Made by a program: the position numbers and the translations under genes. Shown here piece by piece: positions 44,401 through 52,932 of a stretch of DNA of 64,000 nucleotides (position 1 is its first letter; the number at the start of each line of letters is the position of its first letter). The notes below the pieces were generated by a model. The model was not told the origin of the DNA. It worked only from the letters and a program-made list of their open reading frames with translations, and searched no databases. Location of the stretch: positions 117,644-181,643 of the forward strand of contig NZ_KB891802.1 in NCBI RefSeq assembly GCF_000373565.1. Reading direction: 5' to 3'. The stretch comes from Streptomyces sp. HmicA12. Lineage in GTDB: Bacteria > Actinomycetota > Actinomycetes > Streptomycetales > Streptomycetaceae.

Positions 44401-44685
44401 GGCCACGCAGGCGGTGATGGCGCCGACTCCGGCTATCTGCAGGGGAGTTGACCCGCCCTCCTTGGCGAACCGCTCCTTGAACGTCATCTGCCCGGCCTCG
44501 GCCTCGTCCAGGGCCCGGGTGTACGCGGTGTATTCCTCGGCGGCGCTCTGGGCCATGGAGTCCAGAGCGGCCCGTGCCCGGGCGAGCAGCACCCCGCCGT
44601 CGGTCCGTCCGCCGGAGCGCCGCACCTCCTCCTCCACGGCCCGGGCCAACAGCCGCTCGGCCTCCGCCCGATGGCTGTCTCGCAT
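41473..44685 (-). CDS. Membrane-associated STAND (NB-ARC) ATPase with TPR repeats
   Basis: 1,070 residues from ATG 44685, with GGAGGG upstream. Order: helical N-terminus (1-70), a hydrophobic hairpin at about 80-125 (IAGVGAITACVADLILGTGTG, GVGASVAVLGAAATVVKV), a linker, the NB-ARC ATPase (about 215-540) with P-loop GAPGAGRTT near 250, VTIVLDDADD, LVIVTSRE, GGLPLALRIAG and an MHD-like RLHDLVRSFA, then about 480 residues of TPRs (GEAWTYYYLGQALEETG and similar). The invariant P-loop Lys is Arg. STAND proteins are signal-triggered switches; there is no DNA-binding, nuclease or kinase domain, so the membrane segment may be the output. Antiphage or stress roles are inference. Confidence 0.85.
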   Translation of the reverse strand: MRDSHRAEAERLLARAVEEEVRRSGGRTDGGVLLARARAALDSMAQSAAEEYTAYTRALDEAEAGQMTFKERFAKEGGSTPLQIAGVGAITACVADLILGTGTGIAVGVGASVAVLGAAATVVKVTAAHVPAASRSAGARNQPGGPEQLRLQWLTALEVRGIRPFLDQQRVLAASTGPAGVKKAVPGMRRTDKSAAARRRSVLEQSFGQLPEPQGPFAGRRAAMARIAQWVHAARASTETKPTVVVLHGAPGAGRTTLAVRAAHAVRDQFRGACVVDLRGDRADAPTLSTRDALLHLLNRLGAPREQLLFRERSTQEQQVKRLSELYHQHLTGLPVTIVLDDADDARQVRTLVPERSDSLVIVTSREPLELGEDIPAWVHHLPVEALDAAGAEELLREAAEDTGGPYDAESTDAVRELCGGLPLALRIAGSAIGPRTPRQLATDLSAYGPVDPVERVLWLRYSDQSDAARRLLRRLALAGRASLGAAAAAALLATDDTEATRHLTALARAGLVDHVRGSRYRLHDLVRSFAQARLADEEEPRERTAAQERLIKSYAELADSVIRLVDGNMSTRAGQMGPHGFTSLDAALRWLDDESSFITAALRHAEGVNQDAVLGLLGALCDYCLLRGDLYRLGEISELTQAIDQGLLVRSVQWRTGIAARQLGELDKARTTLSSVVDLYREAHHQAGEARALCSLGITLHHQGQLTEATAKLREALALQTTPETNGDRGWTLHALAAVERDRAHVRESLALLTDALALHRENESLHGEAWAHFQLGQLRLRMGDVPRADEELRSALDLYGRTRDARGEAWALTQLARARLIDGDASLAVDGLHQAASRHRDNEDARGEAWTYYYLGQALEETGNLDQAVRELERSRTMFSRMRDVYGLGCARHHSARVTRDQRALQTGSLRNSGFARQLLVDARADFQRIGVAHGEAWTCLELAVVDAGNARLQQALSLCEEAAALFSSYGDRRGEDWAVFLRCTLLPYASPGGSEIGTAVAQEELSQLARAGHPTRDGKLDDYVEAYQLLLERGTDLESGWQAWRLGMVPNRHARDVMGVVVGAEQG

Positions 44686-44794
44686 CTTCGGTCCCCCTCC
44701 GTAGCAGCAGTTCCGGGTCAAGTGTCCTGCGTATGGGGTGTCAGCGCGAGAGTCCCTGCGATCAAAGACCGGACCATGACGGGCATGGGCGAGT

Positions 44795-46834
44795 ATGGGA
44801 GGCATGCCGAACCGACTGGCCCATGAGACGTCCCCCTACCTCCTCCAGCACGCCGACAACCCGGTGGACTGGTGGCCCTGGTCGGCCGAGGCCTTCGAGG
44901 AGGCGCGGCGGCGGGGGGTGCCGGTGCTGCTCAGCGTCGGGTACGCGAGCTGTCACTGGTGCCACGTCATGGCCCACGAATCCTTCGAGGACGCCGCCAC
45001 CGCCGCCGTCGTGAACGACCACTTCGTCGCCGTCAAGGTCGACCGCGAGGAGCGCCCCGACGTCGACGCCGTCTACATGGAGGCCGTGCAGGCCGCGACC
45101 GGCCAGGGCGGCTGGCCCATGACGGTGTTCCTGACCCCGGACGCCGAGCCGTTCTACTTCGGCACGTACTTCCCGCCGGAGCCGCGTCACGGCATGCCCT
45201 CCTTCACCCAGGTCCTGGAGGGCGTACGGGACGCCTGGACCGGGCGGCGCGACGAGGTCGCCGAGGTCGCGGGGAAGATCACCGCCGATCTCGCGGCGCG
45301 CGAACTGCCGTACGGCGACACGCAGGCGCCCGGCGAGGAGGAGCTCGGGCAGGCGCTGCTCGGGCTCGTGCGCGAGTACGACGCGACGTACGGCGGATTC
45401 GGCGGCGCGCCCAAGTTCCCGCCGTCCATGGTCATCGAGTTCCTGCTGCGCCACCACGCCCGCACCGGCGCGGAGGGCGCGCTGCAGATGGCCGTCGACA
45501 CGTGCGAGCGGATGGCCCGCGGCGGCCTCTACGACCAGCTCGGCGGCGGCTTCGCCCGGTACTCCGTGGACCGCGAATTCACGGTTCCGCACTTCGAGAA
45601 GATGCTTTACGACAACGCGCTGCTGTGCCGCGCGTACGCCCACCTGTGGCGCTCCACCGGCAGCGAGCTCGCCCGGCGCGTCGCCCTGGAGACCGCCGAC
45701 TTCATGGTCCGCGAACTGCGCACGAACGAGGGCGGGTTCGCCTCGGCCCTGGACGCGGACAGCGAGGACCCGGTGAGCGGGAAGCACGTCGAGGGCGCCT
45801 ACTACGTGTGGACGCCCGAGCAGCTGACCGCCGTGCTCGGGGAGGAGGACGGCGCGCTCGCCGCGCGTTACTTCGGGGTCACGGGGGAGGGCACCTTCGA
45901 GGAGGGCTCCTCCGTGCTCCAACTGCCGCAGAACGACGAGGTGTTCGATGCCGCGCGCATCGAGGGCATCCGCAAGCGCCTCGTCGCGGCCCGCGCCGAG
46001 CGGCCCGCGCCCGGCCGGGACGACAAGGTCGTCGCCGCCTGGAACGGGCTCGCGATCGCCGCGCTCGCCGAGACCGGCGCCTACTTCGGACGGCAGGACC
46101 TCGTGGACGCCGCCGTGTGCGCGGGCGATCTGCTGGTGCGCCTGCACATGGACCCGCTGGCGCGCGTCTCCCGCACCAGCAAGGACGGTCACGTCGGCGC
46201 CAACGCGGGCGTCCTCGAGGACTACGCCGACGTCGCCGAGGGGTTCCTCGCGCTCGCCTCCGTGACCGGCGAGGGCGTCTGGCTGGAGTTCGCCGGGTTC
46301 CTGCTCGACCACGTGCTCGACCGGTTCGTGGATCAGGGGAGCGGGGCGCTCTACGACACCGCCGTCGACGCCGAGCAGCTGATCAGGAGGCCGCAGGACC
46401 CGACCGACAACGCCGCGCCGTCCGGCTGGACCGCGGCGGCGGGCGCCCTGCTGTCGTACGCCGCGCACACCGGTTCCGAGCCCCACCGGGCAGCGGCGGA
46501 GCGGGCGTTGGGCGTGGTGAAGGCGCTCGGCCCGCGCGTGCCGCGGTTCATCGGCAACGGCCTCGCGGTCGCCGAGGCGCTGCTCGACGGGCCCCGTGAG
46601 GTCGCCGTCGTCGGCGAGGTGGGCGGGCGGATGCACCACACCGCGCTCACCGGGACCGCGCCCGGCGCCGTCGTCGCGGCCGGACCGCAGGGCGGTGGCG
46701 AACTCCCGCTGCTGGCCGACCGGTTGATGGTGGACGGCCGCGAAACCGCGTACGTGTGCCGGCACTTCGTGTGCGACGCACCCGTGACGGACGCCGACCG
46801 GCTGAACGGGATCCTGGGCGAGACGCGGGCCTGA
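44795..46834 (+). CDS. DUF255 thioredoxin-fold protein (YyaL/SSP411 family)
   Basis: 679 residues from ATG 44795; ATG 44804 ([17 protein letters not shown]) is an equally good start by family alignment. The N-terminal thioredoxin-like domain has [14 protein letters not shown] with a Cys-His-Trp-Cys motif; the rest is an alpha/alpha toroid like N-acylglucosamine epimerases ([28 protein letters not shown]). The family is nearly universal, but its reaction is not established. It is divergent from the STAND ATPase gene with 109 bp between. Confidence 0.92.
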   Translation: MGGMPNRLAHETSPYLLQHADNPVDWWPWSAEAFEEARRRGVPVLLSVGYASCHWCHVMAHESFEDAATAAVVNDHFVAVKVDREERPDVDAVYMEAVQAATGQGGWPMTVFLTPDAEPFYFGTYFPPEPRHGMPSFTQVLEGVRDAWTGRRDEVAEVAGKITADLAARELPYGDTQAPGEEELGQALLGLVREYDATYGGFGGAPKFPPSMVIEFLLRHHARTGAEGALQMAVDTCERMARGGLYDQLGGGFARYSVDREFTVPHFEKMLYDNALLCRAYAHLWRSTGSELARRVALETADFMVRELRTNEGGFASALDADSEDPVSGKHVEGAYYVWTPEQLTAVLGEEDGALAARYFGVTGEGTFEEGSSVLQLPQNDEVFDAARIEGIRKRLVAARAERPAPGRDDKVVAAWNGLAIAALAETGAYFGRQDLVDAAVCAGDLLVRLHMDPLARVSRTSKDGHVGANAGVLEDYADVAEGFLALASVTGEGVWLEFAGFLLDHVLDRFVDQGSGALYDTAVDAEQLIRRPQDPTDNAAPSGWTAAAGALLSYAAHTGSEPHRAAAERALGVVKALGPRVPRFIGNGLAVAEALLDGPREVAVVGEVGGRMHHTALTGTAPGAVVAAGPQGGGELPLLADRLMVDGRETAYVCRHFVCDAPVTDADRLNGILGETRA

Positions 46835-46926
46835 CGGCGCGGGGGACACGGCCCGGCCGCCACTCGCACGGGGTGATCCGGGTCCCGGGCCGTTTCCTCG
46901 ACGGCGGTCGCTGAGATACGTAGGAC

Positions 46927-47238
46927 ATGATCCGCTACCTCGCGACCGCCGCGCTCGCCTGCGCCCCGCTCCTCGTCAGCAGCTTCCCGGCGGCCGCCGT
47001 CGACACGGTGCACCGGGGCCGCACAGGCTGCTTCTCCTGGTCCTGGAAGGACGGCGGCGTCCTCACGACGACCGTCTACTACCGCAACAGCTGCAGCACC
47101 GCGCACACCCTGCGCATCCGCTGGTCCTCGGAGGCGTCCGGCACCGAGGACATCAGGGTGAAGGGCGGCGCCAAGGGCTCGGCCTGGAGCTTCTACTCCC
47201 TCAAGCCACTGGGGTTCGAGGATCTGGGGCGCGTCTAG
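46927..47238 (+). CDS. Small secreted protein, unknown
   Basis: 103 residues: signal peptide (MIRYLATAALACAPLLVSSFPAAA), then a 79-residue mature domain with exactly two Cys (RTGCFSWSW and YRNSCSTAH) that probably form a disulfide in a small beta fold (WSWKDGGVLTTTVYYRN). It lacks catalytic motifs. Its end overlaps the convergent TetR gene by 4 bp. I do not recognise the family; an inhibitor or wall-binding role is possible. Confidence 0.78.
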   Translation: MIRYLATAALACAPLLVSSFPAAAVDTVHRGRTGCFSWSWKDGGVLTTTVYYRNSCSTAHTLRIRWSSEASGTEDIRVKGGAKGSAWSFYSLKPLGFEDLGRV

Positions 47239-47855
47239 AGCCCGTGCTGCACGGTGTCCAGGGCGCGCATCACCAGGTCGCGCAGGTCGTCCTCCTGGTC
47301 GTGCTCGGCCCAGTACATCGTGGCCTGCATCATGGCGCTGACCAGGCTCATGGCGTGGACGCGGACCTCCAGACCGTCCGGGTCGCGGCCGGTGCGGTCG
47401 GCGATGACCCGGCACATCAACTGGCCGGTGACCGACATCGACTCCATCATCCGGGAGCGCACCGCGGGCGTCTCGACCTGGAGGCGCAGGCGCAACCTGG
47501 TGACCTCGGGGGACGTGTCCGCGAAGGCGAGATCCAGGCTGCGTTCGACGACGTGCCGCACGGAGTCGACGATCGGCTCGTCGGCGGGCCGCGCCCGCAG
47601 TTCCCGCTCCAGGATCGGGTCGAACTCGTCGGTGAGGACGATGTCCTCCTTGGTCGGGAAGTAGCGGAAGACCGTGGACGGCGACACCTCGGCGGCCTCG
47701 GCGATCTGCTCGACCGTGGTCGCGTCGTACCCCTGCTCCATGATCAGGCGGTACGTCGCCTCGCGGATCGCCGTCCTGGTCTTGATCTTCTTGCGCTCGC
47801 GGAGCCCGACCTTGGGCTCCGCGGCGCTCTGCGCTGAGGCGGCCATGGTGCTCAT
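47235..47855 (-). CDS. TetR-family repressor of the MFS exporter operon
   Basis: 206 residues from ATG 47855 (MSTMAASAQSAAEPKVGLRERKK); ATG 47846 is also possible. The HTH is TAIREATYRLIMEQGYDATTVEQIAEAAEVSPSTVFRYFPTKEDIV. It starts 2 bp after the stop of the MFS gene on the same strand, so the two form an operon and autoregulation through the operon promoter is likely. The drug ligand is unknown. Confidence 0.92.
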   Translation of the reverse strand: MSTMAASAQSAAEPKVGLRERKKIKTRTAIREATYRLIMEQGYDATTVEQIAEAAEVSPSTVFRYFPTKEDIVLTDEFDPILERELRARPADEPIVDSVRHVVERSLDLAFADTSPEVTRLRLRLQVETPAVRSRMMESMSVTGQLMCRVIADRTGRDPDGLEVRVHAMSLVSAMMQATMYWAEHDQEDDLRDLVMRALDTVQHGL

Positions 47856-47857
47856 TG

Positions 47858-49426
47858 TCAGGCATCCGCGCTGATCGGGGCCACCTCCGGGTCGAGGACA
47901 GGGGCGGCTTTCACCGATCCGGGCATCAGGGCCGCGGCGAGCAGGGCCGCGGCGAGCGCGACGATCCCGATGACGACCAGGGCGACGTCCATGCCGTGCA
48001 CGTACGCGGAGTTCGCCGACGCCGCGAGCGCCCGGTCGCCCAGCTGCCCGGCCACCACATGGGCGCCGATCACCGAGTCGCGGGCCGCGTCCGCCGCCGG
48101 GCCCGGCAGGCCCGCGGTGCTGAGCCGGTCCGTGTACGCGCCGACGACGAGGGCGCCGAGCAGGGCGACCCCGAGCGCGCTGCCCGTCTGGCGCACGGTG
48201 CTCAGCAGTCCGGAGCCGCGGCCGGCCTGGTCCTTGGCGAGCGCGCCGAGGGCACCGCCCATCGCGGGGATCATCGCGAACGCGACGCCGATCCCGGCGA
48301 TCGACAGCCACAGCGCCGTGAACCCGTACCCCGAGTCGACGGTGGTGCGCGCCCCGAGGAACGCGGCGAAGGCGAGCACCACGAGCGCCACGACGATCAC
48401 CGATCGCGCCCCGAACTTCACGACCAGCGGCTGTGCCAGCTTCGCCGCGACCAGCATGCCGCCCATCATCGGGATCATCCGGACGCCGGTGCCGAGCGGG
48501 TCGGTGCCGAGCGGGTCGGTGCCGAGCACGGCCTGCAGGTACTGCGGCAGCAGGAACATCAGGCCCGACAGCACGAACATGCCGAGCGTCGCCGCGAGGG
48601 TGTTGCTGAGGAAGGTGCGGTTGCCCAGGAGCGTGAGGTCGAGCATGGGGCGCTCGCCGCGCCGCTCGCGCAGCACGAGCGCGCCGATCAGGGCGACGGC
48701 CGCGGCGAATCCGCCGATGACGACGGTGTCGCTCCAGCCCTTCGCGGGGCCCTCGATGATCGCGTAGATGAGGCTGCCGAGGCCGAGCGCGGTGAGCACC
48801 GTGGAGACGACGTCGACCTTGGGCGAGGCCGGGTCCCGGCTCTCGGGGAGCAGGAGCAGGCAGGCGACGATGCCGATGGCGACCATCGGCACGTTCAGGA
48901 CGAAGACCGAGCCCCACCAGAAGTGGTTCAGCAGCCAGCCGCCGATGATCGGGCCGAGCGGCATGCCGAGCGCGGAGGCCGCCGAGATCATGCCGATGGC
49001 CTTGGTCTGCTCCTCGCGCGGGAACAGCGAGGGCAGTACGGAGATGGCGAGCGGCATCACGAACGCCCCGCCGACCCCCATCAGGGCGCGGGCGGCGATC
49101 ACCCGGTTCACGTCGCCGGCGAAGGCGCCCACGACGGACGCGGCGAGGAAGACGCCGAGCCCGGCGATGAGCATCCGGCGCCGTCCGAACCGGTCGCCGA
49201 GCAGTCCGGCCGGGAGCATCAGGGCGGCGAACACCACGATGTACGCGTCCGCCATCCACTGCTGCTGACCGGTGGTGGCGCCGAGGTCCTCGGCGATCGT
49301 CGGCAGCGCCACGTTGAGGATCGTCATGTCGAAACCGAGCACCAGCATGCTCGCGACCAGGGCCCCGAGGGCCCACCAGCGCCGGGGATCCGGGCGCGAC
49401 TCCACTTGCCGAGTGACAGTGACCAT
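47858..49426 (-). CDS. DHA2-family MFS drug exporter (14 TM)
   Basis: 522 residues, 14 predicted helices. The DHA2 signatures are visible: LDxxILNVALP as GFDMTILNVALPTIAEDL, the loop GLLGDRFGRRRMLIAGL, and motif C. It exports hydrophobic drugs using the proton gradient, like EmrB/QacA. In the loop between helices, LGTDPLGTDPLGTG is encoded by a 15-bp direct repeat (48491-48520), an in-frame duplication. First gene of an operon with its TetR regulator; the promoter region upstream shows repeated operator-like sequence. Confidence 0.93.
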   Translation of the reverse strand: MVTVTRQVESRPDPRRWWALGALVASMLVLGFDMTILNVALPTIAEDLGATTGQQQWMADAYIVVFAALMLPAGLLGDRFGRRRMLIAGLGVFLAASVVGAFAGDVNRVIAARALMGVGGAFVMPLAISVLPSLFPREEQTKAIGMISAASALGMPLGPIIGGWLLNHFWWGSVFVLNVPMVAIGIVACLLLLPESRDPASPKVDVVSTVLTALGLGSLIYAIIEGPAKGWSDTVVIGGFAAAVALIGALVLRERRGERPMLDLTLLGNRTFLSNTLAATLGMFVLSGLMFLLPQYLQAVLGTDPLGTDPLGTGVRMIPMMGGMLVAAKLAQPLVVKFGARSVIVVALVVLAFAAFLGARTTVDSGYGFTALWLSIAGIGVAFAMIPAMGGALGALAKDQAGRGSGLLSTVRQTGSALGVALLGALVVGAYTDRLSTAGLPGPAADAARDSVIGAHVVAGQLGDRALAASANSAYVHGMDVALVVIGIVALAAALLAAALMPGSVKAAPVLDPEVAPISADA

Positions 49427-49439
49427 GAAATGAGAGTAG

Positions 49440-49472
49440 CTGTCAGTTGCTAGTGCCTGTCAATGGCGAGTG
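49440..49472 (-). promoter_or_regulatory. Promoter and duplicated operator of the MFS-TetR operon
   Basis: CTGTCAGTTGCTAGTG (49440-49455) and CTGTCAATGGCGAGTG (49457-49472) are direct repeats with 13 of 16 identities, 17 bp apart. On the coding strand they include TTGACA as a -35 hexamer and TACTCT about 19 bp downstream as a weak -10. A TetR dimer bound to either copy would cover the promoter. Confidence 0.55.
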
Positions 49473-49489
49473 TCTTTCGGGATCGCGAA

Positions 49490-49517
49490 AAGGCCGCGGC
49501 TGGTGAGCCGCGGCCTT
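49490..49517. terminator. Hairpin between the MFS promoter region and trhA
   Basis: AAGGCCGCGGCT (49490-49501), loop GGTG, AGCCGCGGCCTT (49506-49517), a perfect 12-bp stem 22 bp after the trhA stop codon. Confidence 0.8.
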
Positions 49518-49539
49518 GGGGTGGGTGGCGTGTGGCGGG

Positions 49540-50229
49540 TCAGCCGTGCTGGTACGCCACCAGCGAGATGCCGACGTAGTGCACGACGAACGCCGCGAGC
49601 GTGAGCGAGTGGAAGACCTCGTGGAAGCCGAACCAGCGCGGCGACGGGTTCGGGCGCTTGATGCCGTAGATCACGCCGCCCGCGCTGTAGAGCAGCCCGC
49701 CCACGACCACCAGGACGAGCACCGCGACGCCGCCGGTCCGCAGGAAGTCGGGCAGGAAGAAGACCGCCGCCCAGCCCATCGCGATGTAGCAGGGGGTGTA
49801 GAGCCAGCGCGGGGCGCCGACCCAGAAGACCCGGAAGATGATGCCCGCCGCGGCCGCCGCCCAGATCCCCCACAGCAGCGCGTCACCCTTGGCGCCGGGC
49901 ATCAGCAGCATCGCCAGCGGCGTGTACGTGCCCGCGATGATCAGGAAGATGTTGGCGTGATCGAGCCGGCGCAGCACGCCGTCCGCGCGCGGCCCCCAGT
50001 TGCCCCGGTGGTAGAGCGCGCTCACCCCGAACAGCAGGCAGGCCGTCAGGACGAAGATCCCGCAGGCGACCCGGCCGCGCGTGGAGTCCGCGAGGGCGGT
50101 CAGCACCAGGCCGGAGATGAGCACGGCGGGGAACATGCCGGCGTGCAGCCAGCCGCGCAGTCTCGGCTTCAGTGGGGACGAGTCCACGAGTACGGCGGAG
50201 GTTTCGGACTGCTCTGCGGCGACGCTCAT
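49540..50229 (-). CDS. trhA: PAQR-family membrane protein TrhA (hemolysin III)
   Basis: 229 residues from ATG 50229 (MSVAAEQSETSAVLVDS). Seven helices with the PAQR metal-site residues: His in SALYHRGNW, Asp-His in RRLDHANIFLIIAGTYTP, and HEVFHSLTLAAFVVHYVG. In E. coli and Bacillus the homologues keep membrane energy and lipid fluidity; despite the hemolysin III name it is not a toxin. A palindrome overlaps its promoter region. Confidence 0.92.
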   Translation of the reverse strand: MSVAAEQSETSAVLVDSSPLKPRLRGWLHAGMFPAVLISGLVLTALADSTRGRVACGIFVLTACLLFGVSALYHRGNWGPRADGVLRRLDHANIFLIIAGTYTPLAMLLMPGAKGDALLWGIWAAAAAGIIFRVFWVGAPRWLYTPCYIAMGWAAVFFLPDFLRTGGVAVLVLVVVGGLLYSAGGVIYGIKRPNPSPRWFGFHEVFHSLTLAAFVVHYVGISLVAYQHG

Positions 50230-50241
50230 GCCCGGCATCGT

Positions 50242-50259
50242 ACCTACGGGACCGTAAGT
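50242..50259. promoter_or_regulatory. Dyad ACCTACGG-GA-CCGTAAGT upstream of trhA
   Basis: An 8-2-8 inverted repeat with one mismatch, 13 bp before the trhA start codon, in a place that would block the promoter. TTACGG/CCGTAA dyads are typical of TetR-family operators. The remaining 270 bp up to pckG holds no gene; it must contain the pckG promoter, which I cannot locate with confidence. Confidence 0.5.
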
Positions 50260-50529
50260 GGCCGATAGGGCCAACCCCCGGATCCGGCCTGGGGGGAACC
50301 CGAATTCATCGATCCTTAAGCCTCTGTCGGCCATCCGGTCGGAGTGGTGATGCTCACGTCGCTCACCTGTGAGGCCCCCTGGACAGATGGGCGAAACGGT
50401 CGGATGATCAAATGAGTGCGGTCGGCACCGGATGAGCGCTCACTGAGAGACACAGTGGACGGGAGGCGCAGCGTCCGGGTCGCAGCCCCCACGGGGCAAC
50501 CAACTCAACACCCTCATTTAGGAGCGATC

Positions 50530-52374
50530 GTGGCGCGCGACATCGCGGCTCCCGCCCTGGGCACCCTCCCGACCAACCACCAGGAACTGATCTCGTGGGT
50601 CAACGAGATCGCCGATCTGACGCAGCCGGACAGCGTGGTCTGGTGCGACGGCTCCGAAGCCGAGTACGAGCGGCTCGCGGACGAACTCGTCGCCAAGGGA
50701 ACGTTCAAGAAGCTCGACCCGATCAAGCGCCCCAACTCCTACTACGCCGCTTCCGACCCGACCGATGTCGCGCGGGTCGAGGACCGGACGTTCATCTGCT
50801 CCGAGAAGGAGGCGGACGCGGGCCCGACGAACCACTGGAAGGCCCCCGCCGAGATGCGGGAGATCTTCCAGGGGGAGAAGGGCGTCTTCCGCGGTTCGAT
50901 GCGCGGTCGCACGATGTACGTCGTCCCGTTCTGCATGGGCCCGCTCGGCTCGCCGCTCTCCGCGATCGGTGTCGAGATCACCGACTCGGCCTACGTCGCC
51001 GTCTCCATGCGCACCATGACCCGGATGGGTCAGCCGGTCCTGGACGAACTCGGCGAGGACGGCTTCTTCGTCAAGGCCGTGCACACCCTGGGCGCTCCGC
51101 TGGCGCCGGACGAGGCGGACGTGCCGTGGCCGTGCAACTCCACGAAGTACATCTCGCACTTCCCCGAGAGCCGCGAGATCTGGTCCTACGGCTCCGGGTA
51201 CGGCGGCAACGCCCTGCTGGGCAAGAAGTGCTACGCGCTGCGCATCGCCTCGGTGATGGCGCGGGACGAGGGCTGGCTGGCCGAGCACATGCTCATCCTC
51301 AAGCTGACCCCGCCGCAGGGCGAGTCGAAGTACGTCGCCGCGGCCTTCCCCTCCGCGTGCGGCAAGACCAACCTGGCGATGCTGGAGCCCACGATCTCCG
51401 GCTGGACCGTCGAGACGATCGGTGACGACATCGCCTGGATGCGGTTCGGCGAGGACGGCCGCCTCTACGCGATCAACCCCGAGGCCGGCTTCTTCGGCGT
51501 CGCGCCCGGCACCGGCGAGCACACCAACGCCAACGCGATGAAGACCCTGTGGGGCAACTCGGTCTTCACCAACGTCGCGCTCACCGACGACAACGACATC
51601 TGGTGGGAGGGCATGACGGAGGAGACTCCGGCCCACCTGACGGACTGGAAGGGCAACTCCTGGACACCGGAGTCAGGTGTCCCGGCCGCGCACCCCAACG
51701 CCCGCTTCACCACCCCCGCCGCGCAGTGCCCGATCATCGCGCCCGAGTGGGAGGACCCGAAGGGCGTGCCGATCTCGGCGATCCTCTTCGGCGGCCGCCG
51801 TGCCTCGGCCGTCCCGCTGGTCACCGAGTCGTTCGACTGGAACCACGGCGTCTTCCTCGGCGCGAACGTGGCCTCCGAGAAGACCGCCGCCGCCGAGGGC
51901 AAGGTCGGCGAGCTGCGCCGCGACCCGTTCGCGATGCTGCCGTTCTGCGGCTACAACATGGGCGACTACATGGCCCACTGGGTGAAGGTCGGGGAGGTCG
52001 CCGCGCGCAAGGAAGGGGGCGCGTCCAAGCTCCCGAAGATCTACTACGTCAACTGGTTCCGCAAGGACGCGAACGGGCGCTTCGTGTGGCCCGGGTTCGG
52101 TGAGAACTCCCGCGTCCTGAAGTGGATCGTGGACCGCCTCGACGGCCGGGCGGAAGGTGTCGAGACCCCGATCGGCATTCTTCCGGCCAAGGGCTCCCTG
52201 GACACCGACGGCCTCCAACTGGCCGACGCCGACCTGGAGTTCCTGCTCACCGTCGACAAGGAGGTCTGGCGCGAGGAGGCTGCGCTGGTACCCGAGCACC
52301 TCAACACCTTCGGCGATCACACGCCGAAGGAGCTGTGGGACGAGTACCGCAAACTGGTGGACCGCCTCGGCTAG
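50530..52374 (+). CDS. pckG: Phosphoenolpyruvate carboxykinase (GTP)
   Basis: 614 residues from GTG 50530 with AGGAG 5 nt upstream; the longer in-frame start at 50416 runs through the leader and is rejected. GTP-type PEPCK motifs: [18 protein letters not shown] (P-loop with the reactive Cys), [30 protein letters not shown], and [20 protein letters not shown]. It converts oxaloacetate and GTP to phosphoenolpyruvate and CO2, the main gateway from the TCA cycle to gluconeogenesis. Monocistronic, ended by a strong hairpin. Confidence 0.97.
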   Translation: MARDIAAPALGTLPTNHQELISWVNEIADLTQPDSVVWCDGSEAEYERLADELVAKGTFKKLDPIKRPNSYYAASDPTDVARVEDRTFICSEKEADAGPTNHWKAPAEMREIFQGEKGVFRGSMRGRTMYVVPFCMGPLGSPLSAIGVEITDSAYVAVSMRTMTRMGQPVLDELGEDGFFVKAVHTLGAPLAPDEADVPWPCNSTKYISHFPESREIWSYGSGYGGNALLGKKCYALRIASVMARDEGWLAEHMLILKLTPPQGESKYVAAAFPSACGKTNLAMLEPTISGWTVETIGDDIAWMRFGEDGRLYAINPEAGFFGVAPGTGEHTNANAMKTLWGNSVFTNVALTDDNDIWWEGMTEETPAHLTDWKGNSWTPESGVPAAHPNARFTTPAAQCPIIAPEWEDPKGVPISAILFGGRRASAVPLVTESFDWNHGVFLGANVASEKTAAAEGKVGELRRDPFAMLPFCGYNMGDYMAHWVKVGEVAARKEGGASKLPKIYYVNWFRKDANGRFVWPGFGENSRVLKWIVDRLDGRAEGVETPIGILPAKGSLDTDGLQLADADLEFLLTVDKEVWREEAALVPEHLNTFGDHTPKELWDEYRKLVDRLG

Positions 52375-52386
52375 CCCGGACCTGAT

Positions 52387-52418
52387 CAAGCCCCCGCACA
52401 ACGGCGTGCGGGGGCTTG
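52387..52418 (+). terminator. Intrinsic terminator after pckG
   Basis: CAAGCCCCCGCAC (52387-52399), loop AACGGC, GTGCGGGGGCTTG (52406-52418): a perfect 13-bp stem 12 bp after the stop. Confidence 0.87.
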
Positions 52419-52433
52419 GTCGTGCCCGCGCCC

Positions 52434-52832
52434 CTAAGCCGCGACGAGCGTATGCGCCTCCATGCGCTGCGCCGCCAGGATCGCGGCGGCGGTGTCCGCG
52501 CGGGACGCGGCGACCACCAGGGCGCGGCCGGCGAGGGCGTGTGCCCGCTGGTGCAGGCCGGCGATGTGCGGCTCGTGGATGGCGGCGGCCACCGCGGACC
52601 GCACCGGGGGATGACCGCCCCGGAGGCGGGCGACCTGCGTGGCCAGTGCCTCCGCCGCCTCGTCCAGCTCCATGCTCGGCGAGAGCTGCCGCAGCTCGTC
52701 GGTCACCGCGAGCAGGGCGGACAGGTGCCCGGCGAGCTGGATGTCCAGCTCCTCCTCGCGGGAGCGGTGCGGGAAGTCGCTGGGGTCGGCCGCCAACGTG
52801 TGGACCGACTTGGTGCGGATCGGCTCGTACAT
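52434..52832 (-). CDS. Hypothetical helical protein
   Basis: 132 residues from ATG 52832 (MYEPIRTKSVHTLAADPSD), favoured because GGAGG lies exactly 5 nt upstream; ATG 52874 would add 14 residues but has no good Shine-Dalgarno. The chain is almost all helix, Ala/Leu-rich with many His and Arg (HLSALLAVTDELRQLSPSMELDEAAEALATQVARLRG), without membrane or catalytic motifs. I do not recognise it. A double operator-like sequence lies about 50 bp upstream of the start. Confidence 0.75.
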   Translation of the reverse strand: MYEPIRTKSVHTLAADPSDFPHRSREEELDIQLAGHLSALLAVTDELRQLSPSMELDEAAEALATQVARLRGGHPPVRSAVAAAIHEPHIAGLHQRAHALAGRALVVAASRADTAAAILAAQRMEAHTLVAA

Positions 52833-52880
52833 GGAGGCCTCCAGGCAGCGGGGGGTGCGTGGCTTGGCCTTCATCGTACC

Positions 52881-52911
52881 TTGGAAACTGTCTAAGTTAG
52901 AACTTGTCCAA
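52881..52911. promoter_or_regulatory. Tandem TTrGA-N5-TCyAA dyads in an AT-rich island
   Basis: TTGGAaactgTCTAA (52881-52895), one base, TTAGAacttgTCCAA (52897-52911). Each 15-mer is an inverted repeat and the 31 bp as a whole is also symmetrical. It stands out in base composition. Two 15-bp boxes offset by 16 bp is the layout of Fur/PerR-type or other dimeric repressors; the regulator is not identified. Confidence 0.6.
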
Positions 52912-52932
52912 AGTAGCGACCCGGTCCGCGTG

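Noticed and set aside
41878..44451. 857-residue open reading frame on the plus strand
   Set aside because: Antisense shadow of the STAND ATPase; composition is low-complexity and all NB-ARC and TPR motifs are on the minus strand.
41473..44685. AfsR/SARP-type antibiotic regulator
   Set aside because: It has NB-ARC and TPR parts as in AfsR but no OmpR-type DNA-binding or BTAD domain at the N-terminus; membrane segments are there instead.
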